Shown: positions 1 to 10,349 of the stretch, in pieces
Layout of the letters: each line of letters begins with the position of its first letter
Numbering within the stretch: the first letter of the stretch is position 1
Assembly: GCA_002633025.1 (NCBI GenBank)
Contig: NMRB01000037.1
Span: 732,673 to 796,672 of the forward strand
DNA length: 64,000 nt
Source: Notospermus geniculatus
Taxonomy: Eukaryota > Nemertea > Pilidiophora > Heteronemertea > Lineidae
Reading direction: 5' to 3'
Made by a program: the position numbers and the translations under genes
The notes under the pieces: model-generated
Seen by the model: only the letters and a program-made list of their open reading frames with translations
Told to the model about the DNA's origin: nothing
Database searches by the model: none

Positions 1-522
1 GGAAGTTCAAATTTAGTTGATTTTTCAATGTTTTGGGATACGTCAAATTTGTTGAAAAAGAAACGAAATGACCCCTTGACCCCCTCCCCCCCAAACGAAA
101 AATTTCGTTTCTTTTGGACCTATACTATTTTCCCTTATGGCACAATACAACCTGTAGCACGGTCAATAAAACAAGCTCCCAGCGTACACAAACAAGGCTT
201 CAATCTTCATCACCAACCATCTAATACAGATGATAAGTTACATCGTGATCAGCATTGTAGAAAGGCAATGAGACTTGCTCACCACTTCAACGGGAATAGT
301 CAATACGGCATTACCTTGAAGAACTCCGCGCCAATGAGGGGAATACAGAATTACTAGATGAGGACCCTACGACTAATTTATACGACGTATGTCAATACGA
401 TGTGAACGGGGAATCGAGCAGTGATTTCCTACCAATCGTTGAGGCCTATTTTTCATTGTATTAAAAGAAATGTTGTGAAGTGAAGTTTTGATTCACATCT
501 TGAATTCTTCTGCATTTCGGCA
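1..522. other. unassigned non-coding sequence
   Basis: No recognisable gene or repeat. A 109-codon open frame at 28-357 has no recognisable domain and a composition that does not look like protein. I treat it as a chance frame. Confidence 0.5.
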
Positions 523-1005
523 TGCTCACACTGATGCAGTTTGTTCACTCAAATGCAGCTGGCGTTCACACCAATGAAGTTTGCAATTTGTGTTCACGCC
601 GATGCAGTTTGTGTCCACAATGATGCAGTTTGCATTCACATTGATGCTGTCTGTGTCCAGACTGATGCAGTTTGCATTCACATTCACACCGACACAGTTT
701 GTGTTCACACCGATGCAGTTTGTGTTCACGCCAATGCAATGTGCATTCACACTGATGGAGTGTACGTTCACACTGACACAGTTTGCATTCACACTGATGC
801 AGTTTGTGTTCACACCGATGCAGTTTGCATTCACATTGTTGCAGTTTGTGTTCACACTGATGCAGTTTGTGTTCACACTGATGCAGTTTGCGCAGTTTGT
901 GTTCACACCAATGCAGTTTGCATTAACACTGATGCTCACTCGAAGTCAAATGCAGCTGGCGTTCACACCAATGAAGTTTGCATTTTGCATTCACACCGAT
1001 GCAGA
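523..1005. repeat. 21-bp minisatellite (GATGCAGTTTGTGTTCACAC core)
   Basis: About 20 degenerate copies of a 21-bp unit reading roughly GATGCAGTTTGTGTTCACAC plus one base. Because 21 is a multiple of three and the unit lacks stop triplets in several frames, long frames appear on both strands (heptapeptide patterns such as DAVCVHT). These are by-products of the repeat. Both ends carry the same diverged unit (GCAGCTGGCGTTCACACC followed by AATGAAGTTTGC, at about 555-590 and 953-985), so the array is bracketed by a longer direct repeat. Confidence 0.9.
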
Positions 1006-1505
1006 ATAAGACTATAACTCATCGATCAAAGTTAATGATCTGGAAAAACTCCGCCAGAAATCGTCAAGACAGATTGTGATTGATAGTTGCAGAAAATTTG
1101 ATCTTCTTTGACAAATCGACATCACTGGAATAGCTTGAAAACTGTTTCAGCATATGATATTTTGAGGGGGCACGAACATGTGATTATACACACGATAATT
1201 TAATTTGTGGGGGTAAATGGGTATCTTTTCACGGTTTGTCGTTGGCAACCTCATGATGCCAGAGGATGACTAACATAATAGTTTTGTTTCATTAGAAACA
1301 GCCATATATTGACAAAACAGCATAAGTTTTTCACGATTGTGATGGATTTTCTAGGTGTGTACACACCAAAACTGGACTTCGGTATGTTTTCTGATGCAGC
1401 CCCGTAAGCCAACGGTTTTGGTGTGTCCATGCCTCAGTCCGTATTGAAAAGGTTAAGTTTCTTGGCATTTCCACAGCGGCCAGGCAGATGGCTGATTAGT
1501 GATCT
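1006..1505. other. unassigned non-coding sequence
   Basis: No gene, RNA or repeat that I recognise lies between the minisatellite and the SINE. Confidence 0.5.
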
Positions 1506-1507
1506 CG

Positions 1508-1975
1508 TATTAGATTTTTCCATCAGGGCCGAAGCCATATACAAATGTAGTAGCATTATTGGCCCTGGTAAGAACGGAAGAGGGCACCTGAAGCTATCAT
1601 GTTCCTCACTTGGATGGGTCTTTTTTTGTCCTTGCAAAGGCACAAGGTACAGTACGTTGCACAACTGACCTACCTATGTACCTTCCGTGTACATAGCGTG
1701 GAAAGTACACTTCAGTTCATTGTGTATGGTACAGGCACATCACGCGTCTCTTCTTCGTGACGTCCGTGCACCACGGGCAAATGACGTTACGTCGTCACTG
1801 CGTGCCTTCCATGACGGCGCGCGACGTCCGTGGAAGATACGAGGACGGTATGCGCATGATGCTGCATGTGGTACGTGGATGGTGCGCGGCGCGGAGGGTA
1901 GGTCAATTGTGCAACATACTGTACACAAGGCACCACGGGTCACTGTGTCCAATGTGAGGGACTGAAGAGCGTGAT
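1508..1975 (-). mobile_element. SINE family B copy, split by a MITE
   Basis: The left part contains the family B landmarks (TTTTTCCATCAGGGC, TCCTCACTTGGATGGG, CTTGCAAAGGCACAAGGTA). The right part resumes with CAAGGCACCACGG. The tRNA-like head found in complete copies (for example 10895-11150) is missing, so this copy is truncated. A 272-bp element interrupts it at the TA of AAGGTA. Strand is given as that of the tRNA-like promoter in complete copies. Confidence 0.8.
1650..1921. mobile_element. CAGTAC-family MITE (TA target duplication)
   Basis: The ends are inverted repeats: CAGTACGTTGCACAACTGAC at the left matches the complement of GTCAATTGTGCAACATACTG at the right. TA flanks both ends (1648-1649 and 1922-1923), as expected for Tc1/mariner-type insertion. 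The interior is GC-rich and itself loosely palindromic. There is no transposase frame, so it is non-autonomous. It sits inside a family B SINE. Confidence 0.85.
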
Positions 1976-2475
1976 GAAAGTAATCTTCACTTGCAGAATC
2001 CGAACAACACAAAGACACTCTACCCCCACAACTGTTTCTTTGTTGACTGAATTCCTACAACCAGCAGAGAAAAATTCTTCCTCGAATCCAATGGATAATT
2101 GTTTCCCTTTCGAGACAAATTTTCATTCAAAATTTTTTATCGAGGGAATATCTAAAGTGACAATCCCACCTCGGTTCTCCGAATTCAACAACTTCCACTC
2201 ATAATGCTATAAAAGTTGTCTATATCTATTGGATTGAGGGCGTAATCCAGTTTCCGATAGGCCACACCACATGAAACACGTCAACCAATTCTGTGAAAGA
2301 TATGTAGGTGTGTTAGTACGGCCTGCCATTTTAGATACAGTGCTGTTTTGAATCGGTTCAAGAAATGAAATGTCATCAGATTCCAATGGATAATACCACG
2401 GTTTATAAAGTGTTGGTTCTGATAGAAACTTGGGTTTCGTCAGATTAGCGGAGTGAAATTCAGAAATTGAAAGAC

Positions 2476-2804
2476 TAAAGCCCCTTTCACACCGGGCCTA
2501 CGTAGAGTTGCATAGTGCGGTAAACCGACTTAATGCCGATCTTACGCTGCCCTGCACTGCACCTACACTGGCCTACGTGGCAATACGCCAAGCACACAAA
2601 GGGGTATGCGAGATGAACGCATACTTTTGGTATAACTGGATGCAGAATGTGTGCAGTTTTTACGCAAGTCTATGCACAGTCGGTACACCGCACTAGGCAA
2701 CTCTACGTAGGCCGGTGTGAAAGGAGTGGTAGGCCAGCGTAAGTTCGGCATAGTCAGTACGCCCCACTACGCAAATCTACGTAGGCCCGGTGTGAAAGGG
2801 GTTT
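2476..2804. mobile_element. MITE with CCCTTTCACACCGGGCC ends
   Basis: The terminal inverted repeats read AAAGCCCCTTTCACACCGGG at the left and CCCGGTGTGAAAGGGGTTTT at the right, each adjoining CTACGTAG. The interior is built from variants of TACGTAG/TACGCA. A second, internal copy of the right end at about 2700-2730 suggests a partial tandem duplication. A diverged relative lies at 46622-46890. Confidence 0.85.
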
Positions 2805-2810
2805 TCAAGG

Positions 2811-2925
2811 GAATTAGTCAAATTTTTTCCCCCCCAAAAATTGCTCTTTCTGCATCCCTGATTGCCCAAGAAAAGACTGATGAAGATTATCATCGATCAA
2901 TTCAATGGGATACTTTATTGCCGTT
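2811..2925 (+). repeat. left copy of a local ~110-bp direct duplication
   Basis: Shares GCTCTTTCTGCATCCCTG-like and CAAGAAAAGACTGATG...GATCAATTCAAT sequence with 3193-3300, in the same orientation. The two copies flank the 134-bp foldback at 2937-3070 with extra sequence between, so they are too far apart and too diverged to be its target duplication. Confidence 0.65.
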
Positions 2926-2936
2926 AGAGGTCGCCT

Positions 2937-3070
2937 GTTAGCGGTCCTAGAACGTCACAAAATTTGACGTCATAGACGTAAACCAAGGCGTCCACGTCAT
3001 TATGGATGACGTCATGGCATGCATTTCTTCTCTGTGACGTCAAATTCCATGACGTTCTAGGACCGCTAAC
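2937..3070. mobile_element. 134-bp foldback element
   Basis: Perfect 21-bp inverted ends, starting GTTAGCGGTCCTAGAACGTC and ending with its complement. The interior contains four TGACGTCA/GACGTCA-like motifs (for example near 2965, 3006 and 3035), which resemble CRE half and full sites. No coding capacity. Confidence 0.85.
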
Positions 3071-3192
3071 TGGTGGTGGCCAGTCTGACGGCAGGAAAGT
3101 CCCCCATTACTACAGGAAGAGGCACCTAGGGTGCTACCGGTGCTATTGGGTTAAATTTGCCAAATGTTGTCTAATGCCATATTTGGCAGTGA

Positions 3193-3300
3193 GCTTCAAT
3201 TCAAAATTTTTTTCCCAACAAAACTTGGCCTTTCTGCGTCGCTGCATGATCTCCAAGAAAAGACTGATGGAGATTACTGTCGATCAATTCAATTCATGGA
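3193..3300 (+). repeat. right copy of the local ~110-bp duplication
   Basis: Partner of 2811-2925. The shared block includes CAAGAAAAGACTGATG and GATCAATTCAAT. Confidence 0.6.
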
Positions 3301-3542
3301 TGTCAAATTTTAATGCTAAAGTCGATGTGATCACTGAGGGGAATGAACTTCGAAAAAAAAACTGTCACGCTCAATACAATATTGTCAATAGATATTATTA
3401 AATTTGTCCAATTTGATGGGAGTGGAATTTGATAAGTGGAAGGATCATTGGTCATATTGATCTCTATTAGCCACAGTTAGCCAACCCGTGACGGCTCATG
3501 GTGAATAACGAAGTTTATTGCCTAAAATTGGCAGCACACATA

Positions 3543-3880
3543 CAGTATGGAGCACAACTCATACTGGCCTACCTCTATCTGTGTACCTTCCGCCTACATC
3601 ACGTGGAAGGTGCACTTCAATTCACTTTATACTTCTGGTAGCTCGACTTAAAAAGCGCCAGCCTGAAGAAGACCGCGCTTGGGGTCGAAAATTTGCTAAA
3701 TTTCTGGAGGACGACTTCGTTTATTATATCAACTTCAATTCACTGCATGTGTATGGTAATGGGTACGTCACGCTTCTTATCTGCGTGACATCCGCGCACC
3801 ACAGGTGAATGACGTTACGTTTTCACTGCGTGCCTATGGCGGTGCGCAACGTCTGCGGAAGATATGAGGACGGTAAGCAG
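3543..3880. mobile_element. CAGTAC-family MITE, right-truncated and invaded
   Basis: Begins TA-CAGTATGGAGCACAACT and contains the family interior (ACCTTCCGC, TGACGTTACGT, GGAAGATATGAGGACGGTA). The right inverted repeat is absent. A piece of the GACCCCGCTTGGGGTC foldback family (about 3648-3735) has inserted in the middle, followed by a duplicated CTTCAATTCACT. Confidence 0.75.
3648..3735. mobile_element. half of a CCTGAAGAAG...GGTCGAAA foldback
   Basis: Matches one arm of the complete foldback at 21584-21780: AGCCTGAAGAAGACC, then a GACC/GGTC hairpin, then GGTCGAAAA and AAATTTCTGGA. Nested in the CAGTAC-family MITE. Confidence 0.75.
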
Positions 3881-3889
3881 ATTTCAAAC

Positions 3890-4250
3890 GTGAAGCACTA
3901 AAATACAACCAGGTCGGGCCTCGTCCCGGTACCAACTGGAATGGAACCCAGCCGATGAGCCCTGCATTCCGAGGTGGGCTCGTTCCGGGTCGAGCACGGT
4001 TCGGTACAATTCTGCGTAGTGAAAACAGGTAGTGCCAACTGGCACACTTATCCTAGTCCAGCACACATGCGTCAACCAATCGATCTTAGCCTTCACGTCA
4101 TTCATTTCCATGACAGACGGCACGTTTTTACAGGTGACCATGGCATCTAGGTGGGCTTGGCTCAGTTCAAGGCCGTGTAAACGGGTCCATTCTGCTTGAA
4201 TTCAAAGCAAGCTCGGTCCGGGTCGAGCTCGGCACACTAACGAGCATGCA
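3890..4250 (-). mobile_element. dispersed repeat family D copy
   Basis: Shares long blocks with 61505-61850 in the opposite orientation: GAGCACGGTTCGGTACAATT, GTCCGGGTCGAGC, the GACGTCATTCATTTCCATGAC region, and CAGGTGACCATGG followed by GGTGGGCTTGGCT. A shorter piece is at 24350-24475. The interior repeats GGTTCGGTAC/GGTCGAGC-like words. No coding capacity seen. The class is unknown, possibly a non-autonomous DNA transposon. Confidence 0.7.
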
Positions 4251-4256
4251 TAACGA

Positions 4257-4396
4257 GGTTGCCTAAAGGTCAAAGTTGCCTACAGGTCAAAGTTGCCTAC
4301 AGGTCAAAGTTGCCTAAAGGTCAAAGTTGCCTAAAAGTCAAAGTTGCCTAAAGGTCAAAGTTGCCTAAAAGTCAAAGTTGCCTAAAGGTCAAAGTT
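4257..4396 (+). repeat. 17-bp minisatellite, AAAGGTCAAAGTTGCCT
   Basis: About eight head-to-tail copies of a 17-bp unit reading AAAGGTCAAAGTTGCCT, with A/C and G/A changes at two positions. Most copies contain AAGGTCA, an extended nuclear-receptor half-site, and AGGTCAAAGTTGC resembles an imperfect DR1. Whether anything binds is unknown. Confidence 0.95.
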
Positions 4397-4892
4397 CGCC
4401 ACGAGATTGAAAGCCTAATGCAATACAGTGGTGCTTTAAACTGTGCTGAAATCCCAAAAGCACCCTGCATCATCAAGATGGCGGTGGCAGACACACGAGA
4501 CTGCCAATCAAACCAATCTTACCCGTCATGTCAATCAAACTATGCAATACGATTAAAAAGTCGAAAGATTCGGATCACAGAAGCTGCAACTCGTTCATTC
4601 ATCAGTTTTTCATTTGTTTTCTTCTGTAAACCAAAGACACTCCAAACCCCAGGGGGAGAAATCCAACCGCTCAAACATGACGGCTGATGTTATGTGACAT
4701 ATCTCCACGATCCTGGGAGATTTATCTGTGAAATTGACGAGATCTGGTACAGTTTTTTCTGTCATCGGGGAGGCAAACTTGATGAGAGATTCTCAGCCAA
4801 GACAGAAGTGACGGCCGTCTAGATGGAGTCAGTTTGGAAGTATTTGACTTCCTACATGTAGCATTCGGTCCAGTCTCAGAGTCACTTCCTGG

Positions 4893-5130
4893 GCTGTCAG
4901 AGTGGCATAGTGGAACATCGTTGCCTGTCACCACTAAGGTTGTGTGGGTTCGATCCCTTGCTTACCCACTCTTCATGTGATAGAGAGGACATTGGCTTGC
5001 GAGAATTGCACTGCAATGCCCGGAATCTACGGTAGTTTTTGGTGTGTGTGGTGCACTCCTTTACAACCAGCCCTTAATTTGCTTGTTTTTCCATCAACAC
5101 ATCAACATTATACAGGTGAAATTTGCTGAA
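4893..5130 (+). mobile_element. SINE family A copy
   Basis: tRNA-derived head: CTGTCAGAGTGGCATAGTGG (A-box-like) and GGGTTCGATCCC (B box), followed by the family body with CCACTCTTCATGTGATAGAG and GAGAGGACATTGGC. The tail is diverged from other copies after about 5000. Confidence 0.75.
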
Positions 5131-5180
5131 ATAATCGAACGGACAGATGGAAACACGACAAACGACTACTCAAAAATATT

Positions 5181-5296
5181 GGCCCGTATTTTAGAATGCT
5201 CCTCAACATAAAGAAGTTCCTCAAGGCAATTGTTCTCCTGTTGAGAACAGCCTTGAGGAACTCCTTTATGTTGAGGAGCATTCTAAAATACCGGCC
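5181..5296. mobile_element. 116-bp foldback hairpin
   Basis: Almost completely self-complementary: the left arm GTATTTTAGAATGCTCCTCA continuing to CTCAAGGC pairs with GCCTTGAGGAACTCC...TGAGGAGCATTCTAAAATAC. Outer bases are GGCCCG/CCGGCC. Arms are about 48 bp with a short loop. Confidence 0.9.
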
Positions 5297-5318
5297 TACG
5301 AGTCATGAGCTCCAACTT

Positions 5319-5469
5319 GTAATGTAGGAGGAAACCGGAGTACCCCAAGGAAACCTATGCTGTCAGAGTTGCTCTCTTTAGCACGCGAGTACTGGGTCCG
5401 ACCGGGAATTGAACTCAGGACCTCAGAGGTGATAGGTGCTGATGTTTCCATTGCGCCACTCTGACAGAC
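5319..5469 (-). mobile_element. SINE family A copy
   Basis: Read on the minus strand: CTGTCAGAGTGGCGCAATGG (A box), GAGTTCAATTCCCG (B box), then AGAGAGCAACTCTGACAGC and the family tail ending GGTTTCCTCCTAC. This is one of the better preserved copies in the window. Confidence 0.85.
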
Positions 5470-5535
5470 CACTACTCAATGACTGCAACCTATTATAAGC
5501 CCTGCTAGGGCCTTGCTGCCAACCGGCCGAAAAAG
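5466..5535 (+). mobile_element. 3' end fragment of element E
   Basis: Matches the right end of the long element at 58899-59977: CACTACTCAATGAC, then TAAGCCCTGCTAGGGCCTTG and GCCAACCGGCC. Confidence 0.65.
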
Positions 5536-5910
5536 AAGTTTACATCCTACCTTGATGTATTTCAGAATATGAAGTAAAAGGACACTTACCTAAAACGAAA
5601 AAAAATAAAGTAACATTAGTTAGTATACATACATGCATCATACGCACATTTTGACAACTGAACCAAAATACAAGGCTATACGACCTGAAACCATGATGCA
5701 CAATTTGTCTGGTGGTCTAGGAAAACCCGTCGGTAGTGTGCTGGACAGCGATGCGTGGAATCCTTTCACCAGCGATGTTGGCCCATGTTCAAACACTACC
5801 AAACCCGATATCACCTATAGTCTGCGTGGCTGGCAAGAAGATCGGTGGTGTGGTGTAGATTGCTTGCGATATTGCGTGGTGTGCTGCTGGCTTTAGCATT
5901 CTTCATGTTA

Positions 5911-6117
5911 GGGCTCGATTCCACGAGCATTTGGCGTCAGCGTTGGCAACAGCGTCGGCTTCGGCGTTCGAATCACTCCTATGTTGAGTCCACTGACTGT
6001 TTCCACCGCAGTTCGACGCTGACGCAAAAGTGCGGTTGTAACAGTCAATGGACTCAACAATAGAAGTGATTCCAAAGCCGATGTTACCGCCGACGCCATG
6101 CTGGTGGAAACAAGCCC
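5911..6117. mobile_element. 207-bp Harbinger-like MITE (TTA target duplication)
   Basis: The two halves are imperfect inverted repeats over about 85 bp (GGGCTCGATTCCAC... and TGGTGGAAACAAGCCC; TTGAGTCCA/TGGACTCAA near the centre). Direct TTA duplications lie at 5908-5910 and 6118-6120, which fits the TWA target preference of PIF/Harbinger transposons. No transposase. Confidence 0.85.
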
Positions 6118-6124
6118 TTAGTCA

Positions 6125-7655
6125 GCTAATATTCCACGGCGACATGATTTCAACTCACCCCAGCCGCAACACGGGTCTGATACGTCGATAACAGTCGTGT
6201 CAAAATTCCCCAAGTTGTCTATGACTCAACGAGACATGATCGCGAGTTCAAATTGAAATTGACAGCCAATAATGCTGCAGAATCACATGGCATGTTTGGC
6301 AAAACGTCAATTGCAATGCAACCCTGACAGTGCTTTGCGGGCCAAGGTGTTTGGCCAGCTCATCAGAAAACAGTCATTATGGTATAGGGGAGACAGTGTC
6401 AGCCAGCACAGGCCCTTGTATATCTTGGGCAAGTTTGCACGTATGGTACTGATGTGCACATCACGCTTTACCCTCCCTGAACTTTGATGAACAGTTCCCC
6501 CTGGAAAGTCCTGTTTCCACTAAAGTGGATTCTGCCAAGGTCTGTGGTAAGCAGAGCAGTTTTCACACGCTAATGGGATAATTAATTGTATGTTAAACTA
6601 ATCGAAGGCTTCTCCAAGATCCTCTGTCAACTGGTTTGATCTGGCCATCGGCCCTATTGAATTGGTCGGCATTGCGTAATGTGCCTGGCTATTTATGCAG
6701 CGAACTGAAGGTTCGCTGGTTCATTCGCAACTCAGCTTTATGGATCAGGGACGGCGTTACCCTGTTGTCCCCATGTGGATTCGTGCCACGTTGGTGTTTT
6801 ATCAGAGCAAACGTGAAGTACGCGATATTCTGGTATTTTTGCTGTCTCAATGTGCTCAGATACAAGCATTTTTTTGGGAGACCCAGTAACGGAAGACCCT
6901 GTTCTCAGAATACATGAATTTTGCACTACTGATTCCTTGCTCTTTGTCCTTCCTGTCGTCGTACGTGACACCACAAACCACGACGATAACCTCTCGTGGA
7001 AATGCGCCTTATGTGATAAGTGGCCACCTGAAGACGGATGAGAAGCGTCTCATCGAACTTGGTGTGTTGCACATGATTCACACGTGACCCAGAGGAAAAG
7101 CTAACTGCCCTTCAAAAGACCTTCTACATCTTTTACGGTTTTCTCAAACCATTCCGAACATGACCTTTCCAAACCCAGACTTCAGCTCCAGATAATTTTG
7201 ACTTCAACACAACAAACTCAGACAAATCCCCAATGGTAACTACGCAGTAACGCCACTTTCATCCGACAAAACCTCGCGATCACGTGGAAAACTCCAACAG
7301 AAATGACAACGAAAATTCAAATCAACATCCCGGGCAAAAAGAACGACATTTATAAAACACTACAGGCTCTCTCAACTCAATGAAAGAGACGCACTTATCC
7401 TCGCACAACGATTATTAATCGCCGACAGCCTGTGCATAATCCTACGAATATTGAGTATGTTCGCCGCTTCAATTCATTTCGATTTGCCAATTTTTTCGCC
7501 CGCGCCTCGTTCTATTAACTCTTCATATTTAGTGACAGAAAATAGAAATTTTCGCGCCCGACGGGGAGCGACGAGGTGAAATTGCTGGTGGAAATTGCTT
7601 GAAATGTCATCAGTCAGCAATCAGAGGGAGAAGTTTTAAAGGTGACATTCTGCGC
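6125..7655. other. unassigned, no recognisable gene
   Basis: About 1.5 kb with only short open frames (up to 93 codons, 6636-6917) that resemble nothing I know. No splice or domain pattern convinced me. It could hide UTR or regulatory sequence. Confidence 0.5.
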
Positions 7656-7661
7656 ATTGGT

Positions 7662-7945
7662 TCCACGGTGGTGTAGTGGTTGGGGCCTCCGACTAGCGGT
7701 CAGAGGGTCCCGGGTTCGAATCCCACTGGGCGTGAGACTTTGGGCAAGTCTCTTTGCCTCACTGGCCTCTCTCCACCCAGGTGTATAAATGGGTACCAGT
7801 CGGAAATGCTCGGATTGTAGCGCTGAATGAGCAGCTCATCTGAGTTCTACTGAAAGGTTTCAGGTTAGACTGGGGTTAAAGTGTAAAGTCAGATGACACC
7901 TCCACCGTTGTTGATATCAGACAATAAACCCAAACTTTAACTTTT
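7662..7945 (+). mobile_element. SINE family C copy, full length
   Basis: tRNA-like head with A box GGTGGTGTAGTGGTTGGGG and B box GGGTTCGAATCCC, followed by the family body (TGGGCAAGTCTCTTTGCCTC, CACCCAGGTGTATAAATGGG, AGCTCATCTGAGTTCTACTG, AAAGGTTTCAGG). Other copies are at 17800-18119, 31568-31825 and 46445-46622, with fragments at 23885 and 35262. Confidence 0.9.
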
Positions 7946-7966
7946 CAAACTTTATAAAGTCACGCA

Positions 7967-8580
7967 GAAAGGGTAAATGTCGTCCTGGGTATATACAAAG
8001 ATTACCCAGGATCTCAGTCTTCACTAAAACAATACCCTGGGTGTAGTTTCCGTAGCCGAACATCACCCAGCTTCCACAGTTTGTGCCTAGGAACGAGTCC
8101 TATTTAGAAATCCCATGGAATCCCGCCCCGCGGTACTTGCTGAGTGTAGCTGTTCATGACATTCTTCAGGCGGTCACGTGACCACGGTCGAGACAATCAA
8201 ACTCTACAACAGTGCCGATTTTCTCCACTACGTTACACAAAGTATCAGACACTGTCAGCGATCAGTCGCCGCCATGTTTGACCACATCACTCCTCCTAAT
8301 GGAGTTACCATTAGGAGCCTGATCACAGTTGGTAGATATTTTTCCATTTAACCTTCCTCTGCACTACTTTTCAAGATGGTAACCTTCGAATGATGCTAGA
8401 GGGTGTTGGTTAAACCTCGTCCCAAGACCCTCTAGTGTCAAGATTGGTGAGACAATCTCGAATCCAGGTGTCAATGCTGGGTGATGTTCGGCCACCGAAA
8501 GTACACTCAGGGTATTGTTTTAATGAAGATTGAGATCCTGGGTAATCTTTGTACACAGCCAGGACGACATTTACCCTTTC
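7967..8580. mobile_element. 614-bp foldback element with ~120-bp arms
   Basis: The left arm (GAAAGGGTAAATGTCGTCCT, TTACCCAGGATCTCA, AACAATACCCTG, CGAACATCACCCAGC) is repeated in inverted order at 8480-8580. The centre contains a small palindrome, CTCCTAATGG/CCATTAGGAG (8292-8315). No coding capacity. It lies 20 bp downstream of a family C SINE. Confidence 0.9.
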
Positions 8581-8585
8581 AGCCT

Positions 8586-8840
8586 AAAGCCTAATTCAAA
8601 CTTCGACGCACGACCATTGCCGGCGACCGACGCACGATCTTGCATTCAACGCCGACCCCGTTGTGCGATTTGGTCGGCGTCCAATCACGAGACTGTAGTT
8701 ACTTCAGTCATTTCGTAACGGGTCGCTGTCGCTAAAGTACGCTGGACTATGAATCAATTCTGTGAATTCGGCGTCAAGATTTGATCGCGCGTCGGACGCC
8801 GATGGTCTTGCGTCGAAGTACATGTATGAACTAGGTTTAA
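8586..8840. mobile_element. GACGCCGAC MITE, copy 1
   Basis: Ends AGCCTAATTCAAACTTCGAC and GTCGAAGTACATG...AACTAGG are inverted repeats. The interior is made of GTCGGCGTC/GACGCCGAC variants. A second copy in reverse orientation lies at 21066-21312 and shares the internal block CGTACTTTAGC/CCGTTACGAAATGACT. Confidence 0.85.
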
Positions 8841-8849
8841 GTCACTGAG

Positions 8850-9345
8850 ACTTCTTGAAAATACCCACAAAACTTTAAGTATTGTGGGGGAATCTGGAAC
8901 CCTTTCCTCAAGAAAACTGGAATGTGGCCCCCGACCCATAGACTGGAGGGGGGAGCAAGGGTTATCCCAAGTCAACTGAAGTCGACACAACAAATCCAAC
9001 TCTCGTCCCAATAGTTGTGTTGATTTCATCTACGATGCTTGTGTTACACAGTCCTGACGCTGCGGGAGCTGGCACAGCAGACGGGGAAATCGAATAACAA
9101 GCCTGACCATAACAACAACAATATGCAAATTTATCAGGAGATTAATGTCCCCAGGATATGAAGCGAGTACAGAATGAGCTGTTCTCTGACTCCCGTAGGT
9201 TTCTGGGGGATAGTAGAGAGGTTTAGAAAGGCCAGTAAAGGGTGGACCTCAAAAGAGAAAACCACAGAAAAAGACCTATTTTATTCCCAAGGCATGCAAG
9301 GTATCCCCTTTTTCATGGAAAAACCAAAGCCTGTGTCAGAAAGTA
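8850..9345. other. unassigned non-coding sequence
   Basis: No recognisable gene or repeat. Confidence 0.45.
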
Positions 9346-9352
9346 GGAGCTA

Positions 9353-9624
9353 GTACGTTGCACCACTGACCTACCTTTATCCGCGTACCTTCTGCGAATA
9401 TCACGCCGAAGGTACACTTCAGTTCATTGCGTATGGTATGGGTGCGTCATGTGTCTCTTCTGCGTCACGTCTGCACACCACAGGCGAATGATATTACGTC
9501 TTCACTACATGCCTTCCATGGTGGTGCACGACGTTCACGGAAGATACGAGGACGCTACGCACGTGTGGTACATGTACGTGGATGGTGTGCAGTGCGGAAG
9601 GGAGGTCAATTGCGCAACGTACTG
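9353..9624. mobile_element. CAGTAC-family MITE
   Basis: Left end AGTACGTTGCACCACTGACC, right end GGTCAATTGCGCAACGTACTG, TA on both sides (9351-9352 and 9625-9626). The interior matches the 1650-1921 copy (TTCCGCG..., CGTCACG, GGAAGATACGAGGACG). Confidence 0.85.
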
Positions 9625-9714
9625 TACAAACCCCATTGACACTGACGGCCATGGCCGCACCAGTTCCTATGAATTCTATGCTAATTAGGGTGTGACGTCA
9701 CTTGAAGAACCTGT

Positions 9715-9805
9715 ATATAGTCCACCCGGTGGGTTTTTTACCTGCCCTGGCATAGAAACTCAAGTACAAGGGACAACAGCTTTTAGTCCCATCCGATGGA
9801 CCCAC
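9715..9805 (-). mobile_element. diverged SINE family B fragment
   Basis: Keeps the order GGTGGGTTTTTTACCTGCCC, then AAGTACAAGGGACAACAGC, then GTCCCATCCGATGGAC, matching the middle of complete family B copies. Neither end is present. Confidence 0.55.
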
Positions 9806-9814
9806 AATATAATA

Positions 9815-10330
9815 TCGCAACTTCTAATGTGTACCGGTATATGCTTCTCAGAGTCAACTCACACCGACCTATTGCACAGTTTGGTATAGTCAAGTGTGCT
9901 AACCACCAAACCACCGGGCTTAGACGATTCAGTATTTTCAAATCCAATGCTCACACTGCACCAACTCACCCCCCAGAATTACACCGAAAAGCGCTAAATC
10001 TCCACGTAGTAAACCGTCAGGCATGAATGTGCGTTATCGCCTCGAAATAGCAGCATTAGCTCCATCAGCCAGTGCTGCCAATGCATATCAATGTCAACAG
10101 TTAAGGCATGAAATCTAAATTTGATCGGATTTGCCACTTCAATTTCCAGCGTAAATCACGTACAATTGCATCGCCTCAACGCTGATTGGCCTCCGCAGAA
10201 TTGCGATGAAAACTCATCAGGTGGTGGAATTGTCGCAATTCCGTCATCTCGAAGTACCGATGGCAAGGTCAATTTAATCACAAAGATAACCAAGTCAAAT
10301 ATTTAGTATATGTCTGTCACACGTGATGGT
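9815..10330. other. unassigned non-coding sequence
   Basis: Nothing recognised. Confidence 0.45.
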
Positions 10331-10349
10331 TCCCACTGATATTGAAGTG

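Noticed and set aside
526-1017. 137-158-codon frames with heptapeptide repeats
   Set aside because: Frames exist on both strands because the 21-bp unit lacks stops; no start, splice or domain evidence.
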